64,000 nucleotides of DNA from Rheinheimera sp. MMS21-TC3. Its GTDB lineage: Bacteria; Pseudomonadota; Gammaproteobacteria; Enterobacterales; Alteromonadaceae. The position numbers and the translations under genes are program-made. Numbering within the stretch: the stretch's first letter is position 1; each line of letters begins with the position of its first letter. The DNA is taken from contig NZ_CP135084.1 in assembly GCF_032229285.1 (NCBI RefSeq), forward strand, positions 1,798,001-1,862,000. The letters are read 5' to 3'. Positions 24,463 to 31,936 of the stretch are shown here, one piece after another. The notes below the pieces were generated by a model, which saw only the letters and a program-made list of their open reading frames with translations, made no database searches and was not told the DNA's origin.

Positions 24463-25983
24463 ATGCAAAAAGCCCTGTTATTAGCCCTGATATTCGGGGC
24501 TTTTTTATTTTCATTACAAATAAATGCACAAGAAATAGAACCTGATCCTTATGTTCCAACGCCATTGGATTGTAAATCTGGTGAAACATGGCTGCCTTCA
24601 TTACAGGCTTGCGGAATTGTAGCGCCTGAGCAAAGTTGCGATATAGTTAGTATTCGCGCTTCTTATCCGTTGCCAGCGGCATCTTATCCAACGTTAGAAT
24701 CATATCATTCAGCAGTATTAAATCTAAATAATACTACTCCTCCTCCGAATTGCTCAGGTTTAGCTGTTGATGGTTCCAGAACTCAATCTGTATCAAAAAC
24801 TGTTACGTCTAATTTAACTACTAATTGTCCATCACCTCTCCCACCTGACGGTGGAATTGTTACAGTAATTGAAAATGTAATTTATACAACAACGTACACT
24901 AGATTAAAAGCAACTCGCAATATGATTGGTCGTGATGACAAAGGTAATGCTATTTATTCTTGTGACATTACTCCAGCACCAGATCAAGTTTCTACAGAAT
25001 CAACTACTCACCCAGTTGATTATATAGCAAGTGAAGAGATCGAATGCCCTATAACTCATCCAAACGGCCCATCATCAGCAGCCCCACCTTATGATCTTAA
25101 CCAGTGGTGTTACCGCATACCTACTCAAGAATGCGACACTGAAACTGGCCTATGTGATGAAGAATGTGAAAAAGATGATTTTGGTAATTGTATTGTCCCT
25201 CCTGAAGATTGTTTTTTAACTGGTTCTGGTTCAGAAGTTTGTTATGCAGACCCTAATGAAAAATGTGATGTTGAATCAGTTAATGGTGAGCCTGTTTATT
25301 CTAATTGTGAAAGCGGCTGCGGTTTTGTTGGTGAAAATCTAGATAATTTTATCTGTGCTGACAAACCAGACTTGCCGAGCTTAGATGATTGCATAATTAC
25401 AACAAACGGCTATGCCTGCCCCTCTGATATTCCTGAACCTAATGATGATATTACCGATCCTGATAAGCCAAACTCTGATATGAAAAAAAGAGATTTCAAA
25501 GACGTTTTAATCGGTGTAGAAACTAGGCAAGACGCAACTAATAAGCTCTTATCCGAACAAATAAAACGTGATCAAGACAACACAAACAAGCTTGCTGGAA
25601 AGTTAGATATTGGCAATAAAGCATTAAAAGGTATTGAAGATAACACAGGCTCGGCTGCTAAATCATTACGTGAAGGGCTTTACGGTGATGCGTTAGAAAT
25701 TGATGATGGTACAGGCTCTTTATTATCTGATTTAGGTTTAACTGGTGATGAATCAATAACTGATTTAGAAAAAGGCACTGTTTCATTGAGTGATTACCGC
25801 GACCAATTCACTTGGTCTGCTGGTTCTTCAACTTGCCCCGCCCCTCGCTCGATGAATATTTTATATAAGAATTTTACTATTGATTGGCAACCATACTGCG
25901 ATGCTTTTACCGTTATTGGTTATCTAATTAAAGCAGGTGCTTTATTTTTATCAGGTTTCATAGCTTTTGGAGTGCGTAAATAA
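24463..25983 (+). CDS. Minor coat / adsorption protein (pIII-like, TspB-related)
   Basis: A 506-residue secreted protein with the layout of the inovirus adsorption protein that sits on the virion tip and binds the host receptor. It has a signal peptide (QKALLLALIFGAFLFSLQINAQ), a long cysteine-rich Thr/Ser/Pro middle (residues about 30-330, more than 20 cysteines, including CDTETGLCDEECEKDDFGNC), a helical linker (residues 340-400), and a C-terminal segment with CPAPRSMNILYKNF and one anchor helix (IKAGALFLSGFIAFGVRK). The C-terminal part resembles TspB-type proteins of filamentous phages. Its first codons also encode overlapping terminator-like hairpins. Receptor specificity cannot be predicted. 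Confidence 0.78.
   Translation: MQKALLLALIFGAFLFSLQINAQEIEPDPYVPTPLDCKSGETWLPSLQACGIVAPEQSCDIVSIRASYPLPAASYPTLESYHSAVLNLNNTTPPPNCSGLAVDGSRTQSVSKTVTSNLTTNCPSPLPPDGGIVTVIENVIYTTTYTRLKATRNMIGRDDKGNAIYSCDITPAPDQVSTESTTHPVDYIASEEIECPITHPNGPSSAAPPYDLNQWCYRIPTQECDTETGLCDEECEKDDFGNCIVPPEDCFLTGSGSEVCYADPNEKCDVESVNGEPVYSNCESGCGFVGENLDNFICADKPDLPSLDDCIITTNGYACPSDIPEPNDDITDPDKPNSDMKKRDFKDVLIGVETRQDATNKLLSEQIKRDQDNTNKLAGKLDIGNKALKGIEDNTGSAAKSLREGLYGDALEIDDGTGSLLSDLGLTGDESITDLEKGTVSLSDYRDQFTWSAGSSTCPAPRSMNILYKNFTIDWQPYCDAFTVIGYLIKAGALFLSGFIAFGVRK
24467..24511 (+). terminator. Terminator-like hairpins inside the start of the adsorption gene
   Basis: AAAAAGCCC (24467-24475) pairs with GGGCTTTTT (24497-24505). 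A competing shorter stem uses AGCCC (24483-24487) with GGGCT (24497-24501), followed by TTTTTATTTT. Either would weaken read-through from the abundant coat genes into the adsorption gene, as the central terminator does in Ff phages, but here it is embedded in signal-peptide codons. Confidence 0.5.
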
Positions 25984-26345
25984 TGCCGTTAATTGCATGG
26001 CTTGGTGCTGCCTTAAGTACTTTATTTTTAAGCTGGAGAGTCTGGATTATTGCTTTTTTAGCAACTTCTTTAGGCCCTTATATTATCAATTTATTAGTTG
26101 GTGCTGGTGTGGGCTATGTCACCTATGAATTAGGTACTTTTGCATTAGACCAAGTATTTAATGAGGTTAAATCTGCATTATCTGGTGTTTCAGCCGATTT
26201 ATTAACCTTTGTTTCAATAGCAAAAATTGATGAAGCTATGTCGATATTATTTGGCGGTTTAGCTGCTCGGCTTGCCTTATCTGGTTTTTCTTCTGTTACA
26301 TCTGCTGGTAAAAGACGTGCCCCAACTTTAGGGAGTGACGGCTAA
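25983..26345 (+). CDS. Minor coat protein pVI-like (DUF2523 type)
   Basis: A 120-residue membrane protein joined to the adsorption gene by a TAATG overlap, in the gene VI slot. It has three likely transmembrane helices: residues about 5-35 (AWLGAALSTLFLSWRVWIIAFLATSL), 36-60 (IINLLVGAGVGYVTYELG) and 85-105 (ILFGGLAARLALSGFSS), then a basic tail (AGKRRAPTL). DUF2523 proteins of filamentous phages have this pattern and pair with pIII-like proteins at the virion end. Its stop overlaps the Zot start as TAATG. The assignment rests on hydropathy and order. Confidence 0.75.
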   Translation: MPLIAWLGAALSTLFLSWRVWIIAFLATSLGPYIINLLVGAGVGYVTYELGTFALDQVFNEVKSALSGVSADLLTFVSIAKIDEAMSILFGGLAARLALSGFSSVTSAGKRRAPTLGSDG

Positions 26346-27667
26346 TGCTTTATTTAAGAACGGGCTTGCCTGGTGCAAGTAAAACCCTAAATACACTTAA
26401 AGAAATTTGCCATGATAAACATTCCCAGGGACGAGAGATATTTTATAATAATATCAAGTTACTGATGCTTGATTTTGAGGTTTGTAATAGCTTTGCTGGT
26501 TGGTTTTATGGCTGTTATTTTCCATCTATAGGTGAAAAGCTTAAAAAACCAATTCAAAAAACCTTGCTTGAAATACATCAGGAGGGCGAATTGGCTTCTT
26601 TAGATACTTTCCCTCATTTAAGGTATTTATTTGATGCTTGGCTTGAAAATAAAGGTGATGTTGAATTATGGCTGTATTGGGTTAGGCGCGTTTATCCAGA
26701 GCGAGCCAGAAAAAAATTAGAACTCTATTTACAGTTGGCCGAAAAAGAGCACATTAATGTTGATTCACTAAAGCAATTTAATTTAGATTTTAGACATTTT
26801 TCTGAGCCTGCTCTGTGGTTTGAGTTACCACGCAATAGCATAATCATTATTGATGAATGTCAGCAAACTTTCCCGCCTCGCCCCGTTGGGGCTAAAGTAC
26901 CTCGGCATTGTTCAGAGTTTGAAACGCATAGACATAAAGGCTGGGACATTCATTTAGTAACGCAAGATGCTAAGCTTATGGATAACCACGTTAGGCGGCT
27001 TACTGGTTGTCATGTTCATTACTTTAACCCGTTTAAATCTAGCCGTGTTACTCGTTATCAAGCTGATAAAGTATTCGATCAAGACGATTATTTTCAGAAA
27101 AAAAACACTATAAGCAGCATTATTAAACGTGATAAAGATTTTTATGGTTTGTATTGGTCTGCTGATGCTCACACTCATAAATTAGTAATACCCAAAAAAT
27201 TACTTTTTGCTATTCCGCTCCCTTTTCTTGTTGTTTTTTTGGCTTGGCGTGTTGTGAATGGCTCTTGGTCATCTAATGAAGTGCAAGAACCGTTATCAGT
27301 TAATCATGTTCAACAAAATTCAAATTCACAAAATTCACAACCTACAAAAACCGATTTTGTTTTACCTGATATTAAGCCCCATTCATTGCTTTCTGCCGAT
27401 ACTCCTATTGGCCAGCTGTGTGATGAACTGATTTATGCAGGGTTTGAATTAAAAAAAGATAAATATGGCCGTTATAGTTCAGTTCATTTTTTTTCGTGTG
27501 AGCTACCGTACGATGAAAAAGAATCTAAAAATGACGATGAATTTATAAAACCTTCGTTAATTGTTGATGGCCACTATCTAAACCACTTAGGTTTTGATTT
27601 TCAATTCCTAAACCGTATGCCAATACTCACCTATAACGGCACTCAGTATATTTTCCCAAGATACTAA
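26345..27667 (+). CDS. Zot / pI-like virion assembly ATPase
   Basis: A 440-residue protein of the zonular occludens toxin / pI family, the inner-membrane ATPase that drives extrusion of filamentous virions. The N-terminus has a P-loop-like LRTGLPGASKTLN (residues 4-16) in which Ser replaces the usual Gly before the Lys, and a Walker B strand NSIIIIDECQQTFPPR near residue 175, with the family signature ETHRHKGWDIHLVTQD about 40 residues later. One transmembrane helix (LLFAIPLPFLVVFLAWRV, about 285-303) divides the cytosolic ATPase from a periplasmic tail. Motifs are clear. No pIV secretin follows, so a host secretin would be needed. Confidence 0.88.
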   Translation: MLYLRTGLPGASKTLNTLKEICHDKHSQGREIFYNNIKLLMLDFEVCNSFAGWFYGCYFPSIGEKLKKPIQKTLLEIHQEGELASLDTFPHLRYLFDAWLENKGDVELWLYWVRRVYPERARKKLELYLQLAEKEHINVDSLKQFNLDFRHFSEPALWFELPRNSIIIIDECQQTFPPRPVGAKVPRHCSEFETHRHKGWDIHLVTQDAKLMDNHVRRLTGCHVHYFNPFKSSRVTRYQADKVFDQDDYFQKKNTISSIIKRDKDFYGLYWSADAHTHKLVIPKKLLFAIPLPFLVVFLAWRVVNGSWSSNEVQEPLSVNHVQQNSNSQNSQPTKTDFVLPDIKPHSLLSADTPIGQLCDELIYAGFELKKDKYGRYSSVHFFSCELPYDEKESKNDDEFIKPSLIVDGHYLNHLGFDFQFLNRMPILTYNGTQYIFPRY

Positions 27668-27723
27668 CAGTTAACCAAGTCAGCATACTTTGATATAGTT
27701 ATATTTTTTATAGGGATATAACT

Positions 27724-28110
27724 ATGTCATTAAATTACACTAAATTATATTTTGTCATTATTGCCGCTATACTTACCGCTTTTTTTATTATCTTAGCTTT
27801 ATTTGATTTATCTATTCGTTACGCTCTTAACGATTATGAGCATCGCATTCATGGTTTATTTAGTAGTAAACCAGCATTAATTATTCCTCAGCACTCAGCT
27901 GGCTTACAGAGAGATTTAAATAAATTACCTTCACTATCTGCACCCCAGCCGCAAAAAAAAGAACTAACAACAGCTGAAAAGCAAAGAATAGCTGCAAAAG
28001 AAAATGATATAAAACTTTGTAAATTTTGGACTGAGCAGTATAAAAAAGACAATTTACCTTCTTCTGATTTACATCGTAAAACTGCATGCGCTAGGGCTTA
28101 TGCTAAATAA
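27724..28110 (+). CDS. Small membrane-anchored phage protein, unknown function
   Basis: A 128-residue protein, the last gene before the noncoding phage segment. One transmembrane helix is at residues 8-28 (LYFVIIAAILTAFFIILALF), followed by a short amphipathic stretch, a Pro/Gln-rich linker (SLSAPQPQKKELTTAEK) and a charged helix with two cysteines (LCKFWTEQYKK, TACARAY). An AT-rich leader with AGGGATATA precedes the ATG. It lies in the place where Ff phages have pIV, but it is far too small to be a secretin. It could aid assembly, block superinfection or be cargo; nothing in the sequence decides. Confidence 0.55.
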   Translation: MSLNYTKLYFVIIAAILTAFFIILALFDLSIRYALNDYEHRIHGLFSSKPALIIPQHSAGLQRDLNKLPSLSAPQPQKKELTTAEKQRIAAKENDIKLCKFWTEQYKKDNLPSSDLHRKTACARAYAK

Positions 28111-28353
28111 ATGGCCGAAGGCCATGATAGCGAGCATCGACTGGAAGGAGACGCGTAGCGGAAGCCAAACAATCTTGATGCAATAAATTACTAATCCGCG
28201 TAGCTTTTCTTGATGCTTCAATTCGCCCCGTTCGCGCCCTGATAGACAAACAGGCGAAGCCTGATAAAGCCCGCTGCAAGCGACATCATTTCGCTTTAGC
28301 GTTCCGCAACTTGTTGCGTTAATTCTCGCGCCTTCTTAGGCGCTCACCATCTT

Positions 28354-28384
28354 GCGCGTTCTCACGCGCGCATTTTTTCTTTTA
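28354..28384 (+). terminator. Stem-loop with T-tract in the phage intergenic region
   Basis: GCGCGT (28354-28359) pairs with ACGCGC (28364-28369) over a TCTC loop, then GCATTTTTTCTTTT. It has the shape of a factor-independent terminator for the rightward phage transcript, about 250 bases after the last gene. Confidence 0.6.
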
Positions 28385-28605
28385 TTCTTGGCGCGTCTCC
28401 GCGCCTGCGATTTTTCCGCCAAAGCCTCATAATGATAAGTTATCAGGCATCAGCGCGACAGACAGACAGACGCGAGGCGGCTGGCTGGCGTGCTGCTTTT
28501 TAGTTCGGAGTCCTATTACATCCGAACTGACTCACGACATCGTTAGTATTTAGGTAATAAAGGACACTTTTCTGTTTTTTACGACCGAAGGGAGTAAACA
28601 TATAA

Positions 28606-28634
28606 AAAAGCCGTTTCCAATAAAAACGGCTTTT
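28606..28634. terminator. Bidirectional-type terminator at the right end of the prophage
   Basis: AAAAGCCGTTT (28606-28616) and AAACGGCTTTT (28624-28634) form a perfect 11-bp stem with a 7-base loop, 30 bases before the right dif-like site. It would insulate the prophage from host transcription on either strand. Confidence 0.75.
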
Positions 28635-28664
28635 CACATGTAAATATCTGATTTAAAACAATTT

Positions 28665-28694
28665 ATTTAACATAAAATCTGCATTATGGGATAT
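28665..28694 (-). other. dif-like XerC/XerD site, right prophage junction
   Basis: Read on the minus strand, the site has an XerC arm ATATCCCATAA (28694-28684), an 8-base centre TGCAGATT (28683-28676) and an XerD arm TTATGTTAAAT (28675-28665), the same orientation as the left site. The XerD arm is identical to the left one; the centre differs in length and sequence, as expected for a phage-derived attachment core. Confidence 0.85.
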
Positions 28695-28847
28695 TATAAT
28701 GTAATTTAAATTAGCTGTAAATATTGCTAAAAATGGATTATCAGTAGTTGTGTTTAAAAGCAATTTTAGATGGTTGGCGTTATCAACTTAGATTAAAAAT
28801 GACCACAACACCATTTATGTTACTTATTTTACTTTTAAGCTAACTTT

Positions 28848-29150
28848 TTAATCAAAGCTTTTGTCTTGGCTTGCTTCTTCATGGGTTACGCCGTCGCGGA
28901 TATGATAAATACGTTTAAAGGTGGGAATAATTTTCTCATCATGCGTAACAACGATAATGGCGGTTTGATATTTAGCGGCCATGTTATTTAAAATGCGAAT
29001 AACCGTTATGGCCCGCTCTGAATCTAAAGGTGCTGTGGGTTCGTCGGCTAAAATAATAGGTGGGCGATTTACAAGGCCACGGGCAATGGCTACGCGTTGC
29101 TGCTCGCCGCCTGACAATTGTGCTGGCATGGCTTTAGCGCGATGTTTCAT
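28848..29150 (-). pseudogene. ABC transporter ATPase, detached C-terminal piece
   Basis: This frame carries the second half of an ATP-binding cassette of the MacB/DevA export type: [23 protein letters not shown] (signature motif), [14 protein letters not shown] (Walker B and D-loop), VTHDEKI (H-loop), ending [14 protein letters not shown]. It begins where the upstream ATPase frame ends, in another frame and with roughly 15 residues of the usual sequence between AGINN and KHRAKAMP missing, so a small deletion has split the gene. An ATG at 29150 could start a 100-residue product, but without the Walker A half it cannot hydrolyse ATP. It belongs to the same broken gene as the fusion described at 29134. 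Confidence 0.8.
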
Positions 29151-29988
29151 TATTAATGCCGGCTAACATGGGTAATAACGCTACATTGTCGGTGACATCT
29201 AAAAACGGAATTAGATACGGTGCTTGAAATACAAAGCCTATTTTATCTCTGCGCAACGCTCGTAAATCTTTAACTTTCCAACCTTGATCATAAATAACCT
29301 CATTATTTAAGATCATTTTGCCTGCTGTGGGATCAATAATAGCGCCTAAACATTTTAGTAAGGTGCTTTTTCCTGAGCCTGAAGGACCAATTAAGCCAAC
29401 TACTTCGCCAGGTGCAACATGCATGTTTACATCTTTTAAAGCATAAAATGCCGTATCACCTGAACCATAGCGCTTTTTTAAGCCTTGGATAGTGCCAATA
29501 AATAAAGTGGCAGCAGCTTGATTGTCTAAGCTTGGCGATAACTCAGCACATTGCTTACCTTGTTCAAGCAGCTTAATTAATCGCTCGGAATAGCGTTTAA
29601 TTAAAGTTTGTACCATCATTTTAGCCGGTGTTGATTCTGAACGTTGTAGCTCACCAAACATCATTCTTGGCACGCCAGGATGCTCGGCGACAAACTCAAT
29701 ATGCGCCATAAACATCGCTTCTAAAGCCGCTAATGGCGAGTCAAGCCCCTTAGCAGAATGCTCTATTCTGGTTAATAGCTTATCCGCTACCCACCCCATA
29801 ACCGCTAACCAGATAGCTTCTTTATTAGGAAAGTGACGAAATAAAGCGCCTTGAGTCAGCTTCATATGCTTAGCTATTGCTGCAGTTGTAATTTCGCTTG
29901 GATTTTGCGAACCAGCAAGTCGGATAACAGATTCAACGGTTACCGCTTTGCGCGCTTCAGCCGGTAGATTTTTTGTTTGCTGTTCCAT
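29134..29988 (-). pseudogene. TetR regulator fused by deletion to the N-terminal half of an ABC ATPase
   Basis: A single 284-codon frame. Residues 1-170 are a TetR/AcrR regulator: helix-turn-helix ITTAAIAKHMKLTQGALFRHF and a ligand domain ending FIGTIQGL, about 20-25 residues short of a normal end. From residue 171 the sequence becomes an export ATPase without its first residues: KKRYGSGDTAFYALKDV, Walker A GPSGSGKST (201-209) and Q-loop FVFQAPYLIPF, ending at a premature stop after AGINNETSR. The junction is near 29479. Such loci normally read tetR, membrane-fusion protein, FtsX-type permease, ATPase, so the two middle genes appear deleted (inference). The hybrid could still bind DNA; transport is lost. 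Confidence 0.8.
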
Positions 29989-30034
29989 AACAACCCCATA
30001 AGATAATAATTGATTACTGTCTTATGGGGTTGTT
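29989..30034 (-). promoter_or_regulatory. 15-bp perfect inverted repeat over the tetR start region
   Basis: AACAACCCCATAAGA (29989-30003) and TCTTATGGGGTTGTT (30020-30034) are perfectly complementary with a 16-base spacer. The repeat abuts the tetR ATG and contains the GGGG that must act as its ribosome binding site. It may be the regulator's own operator, and as RNA it would hide the ribosome binding site in a stem. Both readings are inference. Confidence 0.65.
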
Positions 30035-30065
30035 AATTATTAAGCAAGCAGTTTATAGAGCAGAG

Positions 30066-30776
30066 TTATTGTTTGTTAGCAGCTAACTCAGCAACAATAG
30101 CATTAAGGGCAACTAATGGATTAGCTGCTTTAGTAATAGGCCGGCCTATTACCATATAATCTACCCCTGCTGTTAAGGCCTGACTTGGTGTCATTATACG
30201 CTTTTGGTCATCTTGGCTGCTGCTAGCGGGCCTAATACCTGGGGTAATTAAATTAAACTCTGTACCTAGCAATTGTTTTAATTGCACCGCTTCGTGGGCT
30301 GAACAAACTACCCCATCTAAGCCAGATTGTTGAGTAAGTTTCGCTAACCGCATTACTTGCTCGGCAATACTATGATTAATACCTAGCTCTGTAAGATCAC
30401 TTTGCTCCATACTGGTTAGAATAGTCACGGCTATTAAAAGCGGCTTATCAGTACCAAAACGGGTTAAAGCTTCACCTGCAGCTGTCATCATTTTACTGCC
30501 ACCACTGGCATGGACATTAACCATCCAAACGCCTAAATCTGCTGCTGCAGTCACGGCTTTAGCGACCGTATTAGGAATATCGTGAAACTTTAAATCTAAA
30601 AATACATCGAATTTACGTGATTGTAAGTCGCTAACAAACTGCGGCCCAAAATGGGTAAACATTTCTTTGCCCACTTTTAATCGACATAAACTTGGATCTA
30701 ATTGACTCACTAAATTAAGTGCATCGGCTTTTTTTTCAAAGTCTAAAGCGACTACGATAGGCGTCTGACAAGACAT
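30066..30776 (-). CDS. pyrF: Orotidine 5'-phosphate decarboxylase
   Basis: PyrF converts OMP to UMP, the last step of de novo pyrimidine synthesis, in the cytosol. The 236-residue TIM barrel (E. coli 245) shows [12 protein letters not shown] at the N-terminus, the catalytic [11 protein letters not shown] near residue 61 with the Asp-Lys-x-x-Asp charge network, VNVHASGG, and the phosphate-binding end TPGIRP and [16 protein letters not shown] precedes the ATG. It is the last gene of the minus-strand block and follows lapB by 19 bases; the lapA-lapB-pyrF order is conserved in many gammaproteobacteria. Confidence 0.96.
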   Translation of the reverse strand: MSCQTPIVVALDFEKKADALNLVSQLDPSLCRLKVGKEMFTHFGPQFVSDLQSRKFDVFLDLKFHDIPNTVAKAVTAAADLGVWMVNVHASGGSKMMTAAGEALTRFGTDKPLLIAVTILTSMEQSDLTELGINHSIAEQVMRLAKLTQQSGLDGVVCSAHEAVQLKQLLGTEFNLITPGIRPASSSQDDQKRIMTPSQALTAGVDYMVIGRPITKAANPLVALNAIVAELAANKQ

Positions 30777-30795
30777 GATAATACTGTTTCCTTAT

Positions 30796-31932
30796 TTAAC
30801 GACCATCAATACCACTAATTGGCTCAACGGTTTCCCATTGCTGGCAAGATGGACATAACCAATATTGTTTACGGGTTTTAAAACCACAGTTACGACAACT
30901 AAATAAAACTTTTTTATCTAAATAAGCCTGAACTAAGCCTTCAATTGAAGATAAATATTCAAATGCTAAGCTTGACTGCTGTTGCCGTACTTGTAATAGC
31001 TTTTGGAATAAACGAATGCTGGGCTGTTGCTTTACTTGGTCTAGTAGTAATTGCTCGGCTACTGTTGCTGTACCTTGCTCGGCTAACCAATCGCTTAACA
31101 TGGCTATCGCTGTTATATTGTGTTGTTTATTAGCTAAGCCACTTAGCAATTGATACCATTCATCTTGCTCGAATGGACATTGTAATAGCAGTGGCAGTAA
31201 CTCTGCGCTCCACTGTGGCTTAAGCTGAACAATATGTAAAAATGCCGATTTTGCCAGCTTCAAGTCTGCCTTATCTAAAGCGACTAAACCTAATTCATAT
31301 TTAGGTCTTATAGCTTGTGGATACTGTTTAGCAATACTACTTAGGGTAGTTGGGGTAGCTGTTTTATTAACTTGTGCAGCCTCAACTAGCATATTAGCCA
31401 TAGTAATATGTAAGGTATTAGCACTGGTTGCGGCTACGGCTTGACTATAGAGTTCTGCTTTATGCCACTCTTGGGTTGCTATAAAGATGCTAAATAACTG
31501 TCTGAGTGCTAGCTCGGCTAATTTAGGTGATTTAACTAAGCTAACTAATAAGTTTTCTGCGCGATCATATAAACCAGCTGAGAAGTAATCTTTAGCTAAT
31601 TCAAATTGAATTTGTTGTGCTTGTGGCTTAGGTAATTTTAAATGGTGCAGCTTCTCGTGGATACGAATAGCTTTATCCCAATCGCCTTTACGACGAAATA
31701 AGGTCGCTAAGGCTAAATAGGTTTCTATAGTAGCGGCTTCGATATCTAGCAATTCTAATAATTGCTCTATCGCTTTATCTTCTTGATCGGTTAGTAAAAA
31801 ATTAAGGCCAGATGATAGATTGCGGGTAATACTGGCTCTACCCTTTAATTCTTTATGTTTAGTGCTGTTTCTGCCCATAAACCAGCCATAAGCGGCGGCT
31901 ACCGGTAATAACAAAAATAGCAGTTCTTGCAT
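30796..31932 (-). CDS. lapB: Lipopolysaccharide assembly protein B
   Basis: LapB (YciM) is an inner-membrane-anchored cytosolic scaffold that recruits LpxC to FtsH for degradation and so balances LPS and phospholipid synthesis. The 378 residues (E. coli 389) start with one transmembrane helix (LLFLLLPVAAAYGWFMGR), run through about nine TPR helix pairs (for instance YLALATLFRRKGDWDKAI near 75, YELGLVALDKADLKLAKSAF near 215), and end in a rubredoxin-like metal domain with paired CRNCGF and CPSCQQW. All elements needed for function are present. Only 4 bases separate it from lapA. Confidence 0.95.
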   Translation of the reverse strand: MQELLFLLLPVAAAYGWFMGRNSTKHKELKGRASITRNLSSGLNFLLTDQEDKAIEQLLELLDIEAATIETYLALATLFRRKGDWDKAIRIHEKLHHLKLPKPQAQQIQFELAKDYFSAGLYDRAENLLVSLVKSPKLAELALRQLFSIFIATQEWHKAELYSQAVAATSANTLHITMANMLVEAAQVNKTATPTTLSSIAKQYPQAIRPKYELGLVALDKADLKLAKSAFLHIVQLKPQWSAELLPLLLQCPFEQDEWYQLLSGLANKQHNITAIAMLSDWLAEQGTATVAEQLLLDQVKQQPSIRLFQKLLQVRQQQSSLAFEYLSSIEGLVQAYLDKKVLFSCRNCGFKTRKQYWLCPSCQQWETVEPISGIDGR

Positions 31933-31936
31933 AAAA

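Larger units (their letters stand above)
28111..28640. other. Prophage noncoding segment dense in hairpins (probable origin / packaging region)
   Basis: No coding frame is credible here, and the region is more GC-rich than its surroundings. It contains many short perfect stems: ATGGCC/GGCCAT (28111-28125), AAGCGA/TCGCTT (28278-28296), CGCAAC/GTTGCG (28305-28318), GCGCCT/AGGCGC (28328-28343), GCGCGT/ACGCGC (28354-28369), GGCGCG/CGCGCC (28390-28405), AGTTCGGA/TCCGAACT (28502-28528) and an 11-bp terminator stem (28606-28634). In filamentous phages the main intergenic region carries the plus and minus origins and the packaging hairpin; position and structure suggest the same here. Which hairpin does what is not readable. 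Confidence 0.65.
21147..28694 (+). mobile_element. Filamentous (inovirus) prophage integrated at a dif site
   Basis: About 7.5 kb bounded by two directly repeated dif-like sites. Inside are a divergently transcribed regulator and a rightward cluster in inovirus order: replication initiator, putative ssDNA-binding protein, small coat protein, major coat protein, adsorption protein, pVI-like protein, Zot/pI ATPase. A GC-rich, hairpin-dense noncoding segment lies at the right end and probably holds the replication origin and packaging signal. There is no integrase (XerCD is used) and no secretin gene. All structural frames look intact, with ATGA or TAATG couplings throughout, so the prophage may be active. 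The seven genes with recognisable phage roles support the call together. Confidence 0.92.

Noticed and set aside
28111..28540. CRISPR array
   Set aside because: The repeated look comes from different short palindromes; there is no constant repeat with regular spacers.
28848..29150. A separate small ABC ATPase gene
   Set aside because: It has signature, Walker B and H-loop but no Walker A, and the missing half lies directly upstream in another frame; a split gene explains it better.
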